From the NCBI GenBank assembly GCA_023935145.1, contig CM043705.1:21144501-21208500 (forward strand): 64,000 nucleotides of DNA. Reading direction: 5' to 3'. Made by a program: the position numbers and the translations under genes. Position 1 is the first letter of the stretch; the number at the start of each line of letters is the position of its first letter. The notes under the pieces are model-generated. The model was given only the letters and a program-made list of their open reading frames with translations, was not told the DNA's origin and did no database searches. Positions 21,759-33,310 of the stretch are shown here, piece by piece. Source of the stretch: Bretschneidera sinensis. Taxonomy: Eukaryota; Streptophyta; Magnoliopsida; Brassicales; Akaniaceae.

Positions 21759-23138
21759 CTACTTGTGATCAGAGATGGGATAAATGATCCCTGGCTCTAA
21801 CAGCTTAATATCTTCTGCCCTCACAACCTCTTGCATAACATGGTTGAGCCTTCTTTGTGGCTCCCTCGATGGCTTGGCATTCTCTTCCAACTGTATCGTG
21901 TGTATTACCAACGAGGGGTTGATTCCCTTGACATCCTCAATAGTCCAGCCTATAGCTTCCTTATGCTCTCTTAAGATGTCCAATAATTTCTCCTCTGGAG
22001 CATCACCCAAATCTAAAGCTATCATTATAGGCAAAGAATCTGCTAGACCTAGGAATTTATACTTAAGATTGTCCGATAAAGGCTTAAGTTCCTTCTTGGG
22101 GGGTTCAAGTGTTGTGGTTTCCTCCGTCTCACTGATCTTTTGAGGAGAAGACTCCAAAGTAGCATTTGCTTGCTCAAACAACTTATCTAAATCCAAATCG
22201 TCTTCAAATTGAGCAAAGCATGCCTTCAAAATGTCCTCAGACTTCTTTTCTTTCTTGGGCGCTTGTAGCCTCTCAAGGTAAGGTGCTTTAGGTAAAAACG
22301 ACCTAGAGAGATCATTAATAATAGGTGTAGCTGTAGATGGCTTAGCATATCTCTTCTCATTGTTGCCACTTTCTTGCTCTTGGTGCATAGCAGGGTTCTC
22401 TTCCACTTGATTGTGCACTTGTCTCCTAGACCTCAATGGGACAATTGATTGCACTTGTTCCTGCCAATGCATAGGAGTTAATAAATTTCCCACCGTAAAC
22501 TGCTCCTTTGGGTTAGGATCAGTTTGACTAGGGAACGTTCCTTCCTCTCCTTCACCCACATAACTTGCGATTTGATCAATTTGACTTTCTAGTGTGGTAA
22601 TCGCTTGGGTGTTTTCTATTGTTGGACTCATCACTTCACTCATAGATTGGCTAGTCGTTTTCATGAAATCATTGAGAGCATCCTCCAATGACTGTGAAAC
22701 CGACGCTGGCGCTTGAATGAGAGCTTGGTAAGCGGGTGATGGTGCTGGATAAGCTGAGTGACCATAACTTGGAATTGGTGGAGGAAATTCGGGAGGGTAT
22801 TGATTGTGAGCATGATAAGGGTCTCCTCCCTGATTCCTCAGTTGGTTCTGCGTCCATGAAACATTAGAGTGGTCCCACCACCCTTGATTGTATGTTTCAG
22901 AGTAAGATCCATTTGATTGCCAACAACACTCATTGAAAGTATTCATTTGTTCCATGGGATACTCGGCAAAAACCGGCATTGATGGACAATTCTGTGCTAA
23001 ATGCAGAGGACTAGCACAGATGGAACAGCTATCAACATTGAATGTGCTGGCAGCATTGAGGGACAGGCCGGTCATTTTAATGAAATCCTTGAGGGCGTCC
23101 TCTAAAGACTGTGAAACCGGCGCTGGATTCATCCACAT
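21759..23138 (-). CDS. Gypsy-2 gag-derived protein fused to the N-terminus of reverse transcriptase (459 aa)
   Basis: This open frame starts 117 bases inside the LTR, behind the primer site. It contains a zinc knuckle CSICASPLHLAQNC (residues about 38-51, CX2CX4HX4C), a Gln/Pro/Tyr-rich stretch and the LESQIDQIA region typical of Athila gag. The C-terminal part has KELKPL, HKEAIGWTIEDVKGI, PQRRLN and LLEPGIIYPISD, which in full elements lie between protease and reverse transcriptase. Protease is absent, so a deletion fused the two parts in frame. The segment VSQSLEDAL(K/N)DF occurs twice, near residues 8 and 149. It may be a real protein of a non-autonomous family, or a frame that simply has not yet decayed. 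Confidence 0.7.
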   Translation of the reverse strand: MWMNPAPVSQSLEDALKDFIKMTGLSLNAASTFNVDSCSICASPLHLAQNCPSMPVFAEYPMEQMNTFNECCWQSNGSYSETYNQGWWDHSNVSWTQNQLRNQGGDPYHAHNQYPPEFPPPIPSYGHSAYPAPSPAYQALIQAPASVSQSLEDALNDFMKTTSQSMSEVMSPTIENTQAITTLESQIDQIASYVGEGEEGTFPSQTDPNPKEQFTVGNLLTPMHWQEQVQSIVPLRSRRQVHNQVEENPAMHQEQESGNNEKRYAKPSTATPIINDLSRSFLPKAPYLERLQAPKKEKKSEDILKACFAQFEDDLDLDKLFEQANATLESSPQKISETEETTTLEPPKKELKPLSDNLKYKFLGLADSLPIMIALDLGDAPEEKLLDILREHKEAIGWTIEDVKGINPSLVIHTIQLEENAKPSREPQRRLNHVMQEVVRAEDIKLLEPGIIYPISDHK

Positions 23139-23254
23139 TTTTTTTAAAAATTAAATTAAATTAATTTTTTTAACTAACTAGTAGAAAAATAAAATTAATT
23201 CAGACCAAAAATTTTCACAAACTAAACAATTTCCCGGCAACGGCGCCAAAAACT

Positions 23255-24546
23255 TGTTGTGAGTTTTAATTTACTCGTAAGCGCACGAGTCGTTTGCAAT
23301 ATAGTGTTGTGCAAGTGCGAGGTCGAATCCACGGGAAATTGCATTGTGAAAATATATTTTTAATCTAAACTAACTCTATCTTAACCTAGTTTCGAATTTC
23401 AGATGATAATTTGCAAAAGAAATTAAAATTAAACTAAATTGAATTTTAAAAACTAATAATTAAAACACTAAGGTTTTCAAATCCACCCCACCGAAGTTAA
23501 GCATATATGTTCTAAAAATATAACCTATCAAAACATTCCATGAATCCAACTATAAGACAAAAAACAAAGAATATCCAAACTAAACCAAAAGCATCCAATG
23601 TATCTAATCTCAACAAATCACAAAGGAAATCCAATTTAATCGAAAAGCATTCAATGTATCCATAAGATGAAACACAAGGAATATCCAACAGACAATTTAA
23701 ACTCAATCAATTATAAGATTAACTCAAATAATTGACAGAACATTTATACTAAATATTGTCAGATTTGTACAAGCAAATATGAACTACTACGCCAAACAAC
23801 GGCAGGGCTTCATCTTCAACCTTAGCTGAAGAGTCTAGCCACTCATAACTATAAAACTATAATTCATAATAAAAGTGCTAAACATTTAAACTAAAACAAC
23901 TAATTGTAAAGAAATAAATAAATAAATTTACATGGGAGAAATTCCACTCGCTGACGGGCGATGCTTCCCCTCATGGTGACAAAACCTTCGAGATCCACTA
24001 GAATGCTAGCGGACGTCCACCAGTAAACACCAAAGTCGCTCAGGAATTGTACACTGAATGGTGAAGTGGAGTGGGTCTTATATAGGCAAATACCACGAGT
24101 GCAATGTGTTTCCAATCTGATTTGGGATGTGGGATATAGAAATATATTTCCAACCGATGTGGGATGTGGGATTTAAGTCTTCACATGCTCTTCAAAACTT
24201 ATGTTCACGCTGAAATCCCGCACAGCCTGCACAGCCTGACCTTTGTCTACTAAAACGATCATAACTTTCTGTAGAAAAATCATTTTTACGAGCCGTAAAA
24301 TTTTCCAAAAAATAGACTTCTGGATCTTTCTAAGCATATATGGATCATATTCTGGTTCTTCTTGAATCAATATAGTTTAATTTTCAAAGATGATTGATCT
24401 GTATGGGCAATTCTGACAATTTTAGTGAAACTCCTTTCCCAGTGCTTGTAAACCTGAAAAACAACGAAAAAAACTCAAAGTAACAAAATCCTAAGCTAAC
24501 AAATGTAAATTAAGTGGCCAAAATATGCAATATTTTTCTCTCATCG
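23255..24546 (-). repeat. Gypsy-2 5' LTR
   Basis: 1,292 bp, homologous to 18889-20170 along its length. The last base of the plus-strand CATCA terminus has changed to G. Confidence 0.92.
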
Positions 24547-24551
24547 AACAC

Positions 24552-25186
24552 TAAAACAGTTTGTGCCATCAGACAATGGGTGGATCTCGGTGTGTTCCAT
24601 CATTAGGCTAAAGAGATAAATGTCAAATCTCTTCGGAATAAATTAGAGATGCTTTATTGAAGAAAGATAACTCATAACAAAGTTTATGTCATGAAAAAGC
24701 TTGTAAATTTGAAGTACATGCATAAACACTCAATTTCCAGACACTTGATTGATTTTTAAGATCTTGTGAATCAGTTATCTTCAATGAAAATAATGTTAGA
24801 TTATGAGTTACAACAACTATTTCTTTTGGGTACTTTACCTAATAGTTGAGAGACTTTAGTAGTGTCACTCAGTAACTCAGCTCTTAATGGTGTGCTCAGT
24901 TTGTCTATAGTGAAAAACAATATGTTCAACGAGCAGACTCGTAGAAATGATTCGGGTTACAGATAGTAGTCAAGCTCTTGTCACAAAGAACAAGGTTAGA
25001 AGTAAAAGTAGAGGTCCTAAAAAGTCGTGGTAAACCTAGAGACATGCCAAAGTCTAGAGATAAGGTGAAATGTTATCACTACAATTAACTGAGTCATATG
25101 TCCTAAAAAGTCGTGGTAAACCCAAAAACAGACCAAAGTCTAGAGATATGGTGAAATGTTATCACTGTAATTAGCTGAGTCATATA
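24552..25186 (+). pseudogene. Copia-2 gag, 3' piece, with a duplicated zinc-knuckle segment
   Basis: Continues the gag after the Gypsy-2 insertion, with many stops. An 86-bp unit (25015-25100 and 25101-25186) containing GTGAAATGTTATCACT, the coding sequence of a zinc-knuckle start, is duplicated in tandem. The unit length is not a multiple of three, so the duplication shifts the frame. Confidence 0.7.
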
Positions 25187-25223
25187 AAGATAAGTTGTTA
25201 GGTCTGAAAATAGGAATAACAAG

Positions 25224-28200
25224 ATGGAAAAAAATCATAAGAAGACTAATAACAAGAACACAACAACGATTATTTCAGATGGAGGAAAAGTTGTGTTACT
25301 TGCTTGTGAGTTTGAGGAGTGCAATCATATTGCAAATTCTGGTATTGACTGGGTGGTTGACTCAGCAGCTTCTTACCATTGTATTACATATCAGAATTTA
25401 TTCACAAGAGAACATGAGACTTTGGTATAGTGAAGATGGGTAACTCGAGTTTTGCTCCAATTTTAGGGATTGGTGATGTGCGTATACAAACAAATATAGG
25501 GTGCAAAATGACTTTGAAGAATGTGCAACATATTCCTGAATTACATCACAATCTGATTTCTACTAATGTCCAAGATAAAGAAGGGCATGAGCACTACTTT
25601 GGTAATGAAAAGTGAAAACTAACCAAATGATCATTAGTAGTTGCCAAAGGAAAGATGTGTTGCACTTTGTATAAGATAAGTGTAAAATTTTGTGGTAATA
25701 AGCTGAATGCAATTGAAGATGATACTTCTCCAAACTTGTGGCATAAGAGGCTGAAGCAAATGAGTGAGAAATGGTTGTTGATTTTGACAAAAAAGTCGCC
25801 CATTCTTTCCTCCAAAGGTATATCTCTGAACCCATGTAATCATTGTTTACTTGGTAAGCATCATAAAGTTTCTTTTAGTAAGTCATCTAAAAAAAAAAAA
25901 ATTAGAATCGATATATTCTGATGTATGTAGCCCCATTGAAACAGACTCTTTAGGTGATAATAGGTATTTTGTTACTTTTATTAATGATGTTTCACGAAAG
26001 GTGTGAGTTTATTTGTAGATGAACAAAAGCTAGGTATTCAAAATATTTTCAAAAGTTGCATGCCATGGTGGAGAAAGAGACATGTAATTAGTTGAAGTGT
26101 TTCTGTACTGAAAATGGTAGAGAGTATACCTCTAATGAGTTTGTTGACTAATGTTCACAGTTTGACATCAGACATAAGATGACAGTTCCTGGTACTTCAC
26201 AACACAATGGTGTAGCTGAGAGAATAAACCGTACCATTGTGGAAAGAGTTAGATGCATGCTTAGAATGGCTAAGCTGCTTAAGTCATTTTGAGGTGAAGC
26301 AGTTCGTATAACTTGTTAGTTAAATAACAGATCTCCATCTGTTCCTTTGGGTTTTGGCATTTCAGAGAGAGTTTGGATAGGGAAAAATGTTTCATATTCT
26401 CACTTGAAAGTGTTAGTTGCAAAACATTTGCATGTGGTCAAGGAGAAGAGGTCAAAACATATGAAAAAGTCGTTGCTTGTGTGTTTGTTAGTTATGGGGA
26501 TACTGAGTTTGGTTATAAGTTATGGGATCAATGTTGCTTTTAATGAAAATGAAACTTTGGTTGATATTGAGAAGAGTGAGAAGACATAACATGGTAGAGG
26601 CAAAGTTGAAGACTTTGTACCAGATCCCACTCCTTCAAATAGTGCTACAAATGGAAGAGAGATACATGAAAAAGAACATATGGGCAATGAAGAGTCAATG
26701 ACAATTGATAATGATGTTATTCATAATACAAAACATGTTGAGCAAAAGGAATAACCCCTTCTATCAGAAAATGTAAAGCCTCTGCTGAGAAGGTCTACTA
26801 GAGAACATCAACCGTCAACTAGGTACCCTAGTTCTAATTATGTCTAACTTACTGATAAGGGGAGCCAAAGAGCTTCCAAGAGGTATAGTTACATCCAAAA
26901 AAAATATTGTTGGATGAAAGCAATGAGGGAAGAGATGGGTTCTTTAGAAAAGAACAATACTTATGAATTGATTGATCTTCCAAAGGCAAAAAAGAATTGA
27001 GGAACAAGTGAGTATTTAAGCTAAAGAAAGATAGTGAAAAACTAGTAAAGTACAAGGCTCGACTGGTGGTGAGAGGTTTCAGTTAGAAGAAAGGAATAAA
27101 CTTCAATGAAATTTTCTCCCTACTGGTAAAGATGAGTTCTATCTGAGTTGTATTGGTTTGACAGCTAGTTTGAATCTTGAACTTGAGCAGTTAGATGTGA
27201 AGAAGATGTTTCTACTTGATTATTTACATAAGGAAATTTATATGGTTCAACCAAAAGGTTTTGGAGTGAAAGGGAAAAAAGAACATAGTTTGCAGGTTGA
27301 AGAAGAGTTTGTATGGATTAAAACAGGCTCCAAGACAATGGTACAATAATTTTGATTCATTCATGGTGGATCATAGTTACTAGAGGATAGTTGTAGATCC
27401 TTATGCATATGTTAAAAAATTCTCTGAAGGTAACTTCGTTATCTTTTTGCTTCATGTTGATGATATGTTGATTGTGGGACAAGATGCTAAGATGATTGGT
27501 AAGTTGAAAAAGGATTTGTTCAAGTCCTTTAACATGAAGGACTTAGGACCAACAAGACAGATTTTGGGAATATAGATTATTCGCAATAGAAAAACCAGAA
27601 AGTTGTGGGTACCACAGAAAAAATATGTTGAGCGAGTGCTTCAAAAGTTCAATATAAAGCATTCAAAATCAATCTGTACTCCTTTTGGCAACCACTTTAA
27701 GTTGAGTAAGAAATCGTGTCCATCAACAAAAAATAAAAAGAAAAGATATCAGCAATTCCTTACTCATCTACAGTAAGTAGCTTAATATATGTTATGGTTT
27801 GTATACAACCAAACATTGTTCATAATGTTGGTATATTTAGCAGGTTTTTGTATAATTCGGGAAAAAGTCACTGGGAAAAAATGAAATTGATATTAAGATA
27901 TCCCATAGTTACCTCCAAGTTGTGTTTGATTTTTGGGAGTTTATAATTAGGTCTTGAGGGTTATATAGATTTAGATATGGTAGGTGATCTTGATGATAGA
28001 AAGTCTACATTGTGATTCTTGTCCACTTATGCAAGGGAAGCTATTTCATGGCAGTCAAGACTGCAAAAGTGTGTTGTTTTATCGACTACTGAGATTGAGT
28101 ATATTGCAACAAATGAAATAGGGAAATATATGTTTTGGATGATAAGGTTTCTTCAAGAATTATGTTTGAAGCAACAAAAGTATGTGATTTTTTGTGACAA

Positions 28201-28288
28201 TCAAAATGTTATGGATCTGAGCAAAAATACCATATACCATTCGTGTACGAAACACAATAGGGTGAATATTATTAAATATATGAGGTGA
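25224..28288 (+). pseudogene. Copia-2 pol: protease, integrase, reverse transcriptase, RNase H remnants
   Basis: Recognisable pieces in order are WVVDSAASYHCIT (protease, about 25350), NLWHKRLKQMSEK and CNHCLLGKHHKVSF (integrase zinc region, about 25730-25875), GTSQHNGVAERINRT (integrase, about 26190), and KYKARLVVRGF-like sequence with HVDDMLIVG (reverse transcriptase, about 27455). SRLQKCVVLSTTEIEYIA and FCDNQNVMDLSKN (RNase H, about 28050-28230) close it. There are many stops and frame changes, and no part is functional. Confidence 0.85.
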
Positions 28289-28345
28289 TTGAAAAACAGT
28301 TGATGATGTTGAAAAAGTTTCACGCTGATAAAAATACCAGACATG

Positions 28346-29812
28346 ATAATAAAAGTTGTTCTTTATACGGTAAAATGTTTCTCTCCTACGTGCCAACTGT
28401 TTGTACTTAATCTATGCTTTGAGCAGCCTTTTGCAATAAACAAAAAAGTCTCTCCTCAACAAACAAAATGTAGTCAAGTCGTTATCTGCCGACCACGCAA
28501 CAAAGCCCAAAAATCAGTGGACAGTCTTCTTCTTACCCAATTTGCGAAAGGTTGATTTGGTTTGTGCCCCCATAATAGCTACACTTCAAGTCTCAATATC
28601 TTTAGGATCTTGGAATTTAATGTCTACTTTACTACCCAATATAAAAGCAGTGGACACTTAAACGAATGCACAAAACATGCTTTTGACATTATAAAAAGAA
28701 ATACGTCCTTTTGACCATATTGTATATCCTCCACAAATATTTTAAAAAACACTTTAAAATTTGAGATGTAAAATTTTAAAAAATTAAATAGTAATTATCA
28801 TTCAAATTTTCATGAAACTGTGACTTAAACGGGTGCCCTAGTAGCACCATTCTTTGACCATATGCACATAAAAGAGAAAAAGAAGGCAATAAGGGAAAAG
28901 GAAAAGAAAAGAAAGTCATCACCTTCCTTTTCTCAGAAAAACGGTGATGTTGATGCACATTGCCAAAGAGCATGAACAGCTGCGACCAAATTAAAAAAGC
29001 ATGAACACATAATTACTGGGCTGGTCCTGCAGTAGCAAACTGAAGTACATACAGCTGATTAGTTAATAGTTGATCATTGGTTAGCAAACTGGATGATTCC
29101 TGGCCAAAGAATAAAGATGATCAAGTTGTGGGCCTTTGAAGACCGGTAAAGTGACCTGACTCTTCTTGTTGGCTGAAGGAGCTTCAGTCATTACCATGCA
29201 ACTACAATGCTTTGCATATCACTTTTTATTTTTTATTTTAAATTTTCTAAAAAGATCTATGGAATTTATAAACTACACAATGGAATTTAGCTCTCTTATC
29301 TATTATTCTTTTCATACTTAATCTCTTGTGTAATAACCAAGTTACTCTATCAATCAAGTTAACTGACATGCACGCATATCACTATTTTATATATTTCCTT
29401 TTTATCAATTTAAGATCACCAACATCTCAATTTAAAACTTGATTTTAATTTGTTTTGAATATTTTATTAATTTAAAATTATTTAATTTTTTTTGAATATT
29501 TGTGAACTTTATAAAAATATATTTACAAAATTTTAATAATTTTATTAATTTAAAATTAAAAAATCTAATTAAATGAATAATACAGTTTAACACAAAAATT
29601 GAGACAAATGAGTATAATTATTACTTCCATGACTCCATGTAACATGAGAAACTCTTAAATTTTTCTGGCCTTTGTATCATATAAACCTTTTCCTTTCTTT
29701 ATGTAATTAATTAGTAAAAACTTATATCAATTATACTAAAAAAAAAAATATAGACCTGACCGATTCGATACGGGTCCTTGGATATATGATCAACAAAAGC
29801 AACATTAAAAAA
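28346..29812. other. Intergenic DNA after Copia-2
   Basis: AT-rich with short homopurine and homopyrimidine runs. No gene, RNA or element boundary recognised. Confidence 0.4.
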
Positions 29813-29930
29813 AAAAAAGTTCTTATTCAGTATAGGTTTATGAAAGATACATAACGTTCATTTTACCATTCAATAGCATGAGAAAAGAGATAAAAAATAT
29901 TTTATTGAGTGATGATCTCATAGATCTGGT
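29813..29930. mobile_element. MITE-like repeat, member 2
   Basis: The core AAGATACATAACGTTCATTTTACC...GAAAAGAGATAAAAAATATTTTATT matches the core of member 3 (30560-30640) with small differences. The ends are poorly preserved. Confidence 0.45.
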
Positions 29931-30519
29931 TCCTTAGTAACTACCACGGAACTGAAAAGTTCACTAATAACCACATGAAAATTGAATAGTAATTATTTAA
30001 AAAATTTAAATATCAAAATAATTATTCAATTTTTTCATAATTACTAATAAACTTTTTAAATTTTATAATAACTCTCACAAAATTAAATTTATAATATCAT
30101 CATTATATTTTATTTTCGTTCAATTTTGAGAGACTCTTGTAATCCGGATGTACTGGAACTGAAACAAGAATTTTTCTCACAGATAAACATCTATAACTCT
30201 GACTAGGATTTAGGAAAAATGAGGAAGATTGGGGTCCCACTTGTATTAAAACCGTAGCAACATACGTAGAATCAACTCATTAATAATGTAAAAGAATAAA
30301 AAAGATAACTCTTAATAATTATAATCTCAATTAATAAATCTTATGTGTATGCGTAAATTTGCTTTTTAAAATAAATTTTTTTTAAAAAAATAGAAAATTT
30401 TCGTTATAATTTCCATTAAGAGGAAAATTTGTCAAATACCCCTTTTTTCTAAGAATAACATGCAACTAGTTTATTATTTAGAAACACCAAACTCAGAAAT
30501 AATCTCATTAGACACATGC
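29931..30519. other. AT-rich intergenic stretch
   Basis: No feature seen. Confidence 0.4.
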
Positions 30520-30698
30520 AGAGAAGAAGTTTTTATCTGACACAATGCTACGAGAGATACAAGATATAAATGTTCATTTTACTGTTAAATAATATGAAAA
30601 GAGAGATAAAAAAAACATTTTATTTTTCATTCAAGAATAAAATGAAATCTTGTACCATGTATTTCTCATGACATTGTGTTACACAAGAATTTTTTCAC
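30520..30698. mobile_element. MITE-like repeat, member 3, with inverted ends
   Basis: The left end AAGTTTTTATCTGACACAATG and the right end CATTGTGTTACACAAGAATT are imperfect inverses. The body is AT-rich and shared with 13745-13905 and 29813-29930. Confidence 0.55.
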
Positions 30699-31087
30699 TC
30701 AAAAGCAGAACCTATCCACTCTCCCTTAATCAAAAGAGCATGCTTTGCTAGTTTATGGGCTACCCCATTACATGATCTAGGTACATAATTAACAGAGACA
30801 CTTGTAAACTCAAGTAAAATTTTGATGTTCTCCACAATGAGACCTTCCACTGAAAAATCTTCAACATCACATGTCACCGCCCTGCATAAGTTCACTCAAT
30901 CACTCTCCACTTCAAGCACCTGAACACCATGCCTTCTTGCAAACACGAGCCCCACCCACATAGTCCTCATCTCCACCATGTACGGTTCCATTGCTCCCTC
31001 AAGTTGCATCGCTATACCCATTGCAAAACCTCTAATATCATTTAGGAAATATGAGTGGACTTTAGCTCGTTCTACAAGAGATTTGAT
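30690..31087 (-). pseudogene. LINE RNase H domain remnant
   Basis: On the minus strand, MVEMRTMWVGLVFARRHG and VLEVESD (catalytic Glu and Asp of plant LINE RNase H) are followed after a stop by VNYVPRSCNGVAHKLAKHAL, the usual C-terminal motif with a conserved His. One in-frame stop separates the parts. Confidence 0.8.
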
Positions 31088-32250
31088 TGATTAGCACACT
31101 AAATAATATATATGAATCAAACAGAAATTAACGATCTAAAGAAAAAGAGAAAAGATGACACAGATTCATAGTGGTTCAGTAATAATCATGTTTACATCTA
31201 CTTATTCTATAGGCTTCTTCGGTCTACTGAATTCCACTAATCCTTAAGTGTTACATTTGTTTGGATTTTTGAGTACCAAACAAACCTTTACCCTCCGCTT
31301 GACTTAACGGGTAGCAAGCAACCTTATAGAGATATTATTCACAGCCTCACAGCTCTTATAGATTACAAATTAAATATTATCGGAGTAGTAAACAAAACTA
31401 TATTTTTAGCTCGTAAGAAAAGCTTAAGATTGATTCTTCTATCTTATTAGACTCCCTTAAGCAACTTCTGATTTATAGCTTCAATTGAGCATTCACAAAA
31501 GATAACTCCAAAACATTTTCTTTTCTAACTGAGATTCTACTTAAAGCAGATATTTTGATCTCCAATGGACACCTTTAGACGACTGGTCTTCTCTTCAGTA
31601 GACCGGGTCTTCAAGCTGGTCCAAAACTTATCTTCGCTGTGTCAATCTACTGGCTCCTCATCCGTCGACTGACCAGTTGACTGGTTCCTCCTTTGTAGCA
31701 CCTCTAGACTTTAACTTCAACCAATCAGGTCTTTATAAGAGAAACTTCTCTTACTGGTCGACTAGGCAGATGATTGGTTCCTTTATCGATAGGTTGCTCC
31801 ACTACCGGTGGCTGGTCGGTCGGCCGATCCTCTCTTTACTCTACAATCTTTGTAGACTGATCCAAGATTCTGAATCTTTTTCTTATTCTGTACCAATGTA
31901 ACACTAAACACCCTGCACACTGAATGAACTTGATCAGTAATAAATGTAGGGTTTGTCTGCATCAAAACAACTGTGGATATTAAACTAAATATTCTAACAA
32001 TCTCTCTATTTTTATGTAGACAAAACCATTAACCAATGCAGTCTAAAATTCTCATTTTTTGTGTGTCTGAAATAAAAAAAAGGGGTAAGATGCTCCCCCT
32101 AAACACGTGGGAATTTAAACAAAACATGCAAACCTAAGCTCCCTCCGAACAAATTGGGATTAAACTGACTAAACCCAACAAAGCATGCAAACAAAACAGA
32201 AATGACCACATAAACATGCAATTAAACCAATAGTGATTAATTTTTGGACA
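31088..32250 (-). mobile_element. SIRE-like Copia LTR plus adjoining 3' internal piece
   Basis: On the minus strand the LTR starts TGTTAGAATATTTAG at 31999, just after a polypurine-like AAAATAGAGAGAT, and ends near 31088. Further upstream is AGGGGGAGCATC, typical of the 3' region of SIRE-like elements. The U3 has GTGTGCAGGG and several GTCGACTGG-type motifs. No primer-binding site follows, so only one LTR and about 250 bp of interior remain. It splits the LINE between its zf-RVT and RNase H regions. Confidence 0.6.
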
Positions 32251-32252
32251 GC

Positions 32253-33043
32253 TTAACCTTTGTCATAATTATTTACCTCATTTACATTGTTGTTTGGTGA
32301 ATATTTCTTGTCTTCTAAGACTACTAAGACTACAAGGCAGAGGTTCGTGAAAAAAAATAAGTCAGCTATCTCCTTATCCATCACTCTCATTAAATATTCA
32401 GCCAAACCCTTAAAACTCAAAGACGCTCCCCAACTAACCCTTAAGCCACACGCAGATACAAGACACACCATTTCTGCGACTGAACAATCCTTACGGACAT
32501 GAGTAACAGATTCACATTGCTCATCACAGGCCACACAAAGTGTATCTGTTAGAACACCTTGTTTCAGTAAATTGTTTTTCCTTGGAAGAATATATCTGGA
32601 AGCACACCAGGAAAAAACCTTCACTCTGTTTGGCATTTTTAGACCCCAAATTATCTTCCATAATCCTTGTGACGGAGTCAAACTACTTGCTCTATCCTCA
32701 TCAACCACCTGAGTCAGAGTGCAAGCAACAATATGCGCACTTTTTACTGGGAAAACCCTCTTCTTTGTATGATGCCACACAATTTGATTCGGCTTATGAT
32801 ATTTACTAACTGGAATCGTGAGAATGATTGCCGCCTCATAAGGTAGAAATATGCTCCTAACCAAATCTTCTCGCTATTGAAAGAAACCAGATCAATTAAT
32901 TCACCCACCAACACAAACTCACTGATTGTGCTAACAGGAGTACTCACTTGAAAATCTCCCAAATTAGGAAGCCATTGATCATTCCATACAAAAATATCAT
33001 GATCATTACCTACTCCCCATCGCATCCCTTTTTCTAAAATCAC
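32253..33043 (-). pseudogene. LINE zinc-binding (zf-RVT) region remnant
   Basis: Minus-strand pieces include MRWGVGNDHDIFVWNDQWLP and LWKIIWGLKMPNRVKVFSW, then CVACDEQCESVTHVRKDC. These are the hallmarks of the region between reverse transcriptase and RNase H in plant LINE ORF2. Two frames are needed to read it. Confidence 0.85.
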
Positions 33044-33310
33044 TCTGCTGCCCTATATACTATGCTAGGAGTATGATGGATTACTTCCTAAAGCTGCCCG
33101 TAAGAAAATGTCGTTTGGATAATATCGGGCTTTTAAAACTCTCGCAAACAATGTATCCGGATTATAGAGAAGTCTTCATCCTTGCTTTGCTAGCAGAGTG
33201 GTATTAAAAGCCTCAAAATCCCTAAAAACCATCCCTCCTTTGTACTTTGGCACACATAATTTCTTCCAAGACAACCAATGCAACTTATTTTTCTCTCCAT
33301 GCTGATCCCA

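Larger units (their letters stand above)
18889..24546 (-). mobile_element. Gypsy-2: complete non-autonomous Athila-like element
   Basis: Two LTRs (18889-20170 and 23255-24546) flank a 3.1-kb interior. Next to the right LTR the minus strand has TGGCGCCGTTGCCGGG (about 23231-23246), the aspartate-tRNA primer site of Athila/Tat elements. Next to the left LTR it has a polypurine tract (AGTTTGGGGGTATT, about 20171-20184). The element is flanked by AACAC on both sides (18884-18888 and 24547-24551). The interior codes only for a gag-derived protein fused to the start of reverse transcriptase. Protease, most of reverse transcriptase, RNase H and integrase are missing, so it would need help from another element to move. 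Confidence 0.9.
17934..28345 (+). mobile_element. Copia-2: decayed Tork-like Copia, split by an Athila-like element
   Basis: An LTR-like block and a primer-binding site are followed by gag, protease, integrase, reverse transcriptase and RNase H remnants in Copia order. All are heavily interrupted. The gag is split at 18888/24552 by the element at 18889-24546. RNase H is followed by MMLKKFHADKN and then unrelated sequence, and no 3' LTR was recognised. Confidence 0.75.

Noticed and set aside
22669..22857. 62-codon frame in the Gypsy-2 gag region
   Set aside because: Shadow of the 459-codon frame on the same strand.
32287..32809. Plus-strand open frames over the LINE
   Set aside because: Antisense shadows of the zf-RVT region, which has clear motifs on the minus strand.
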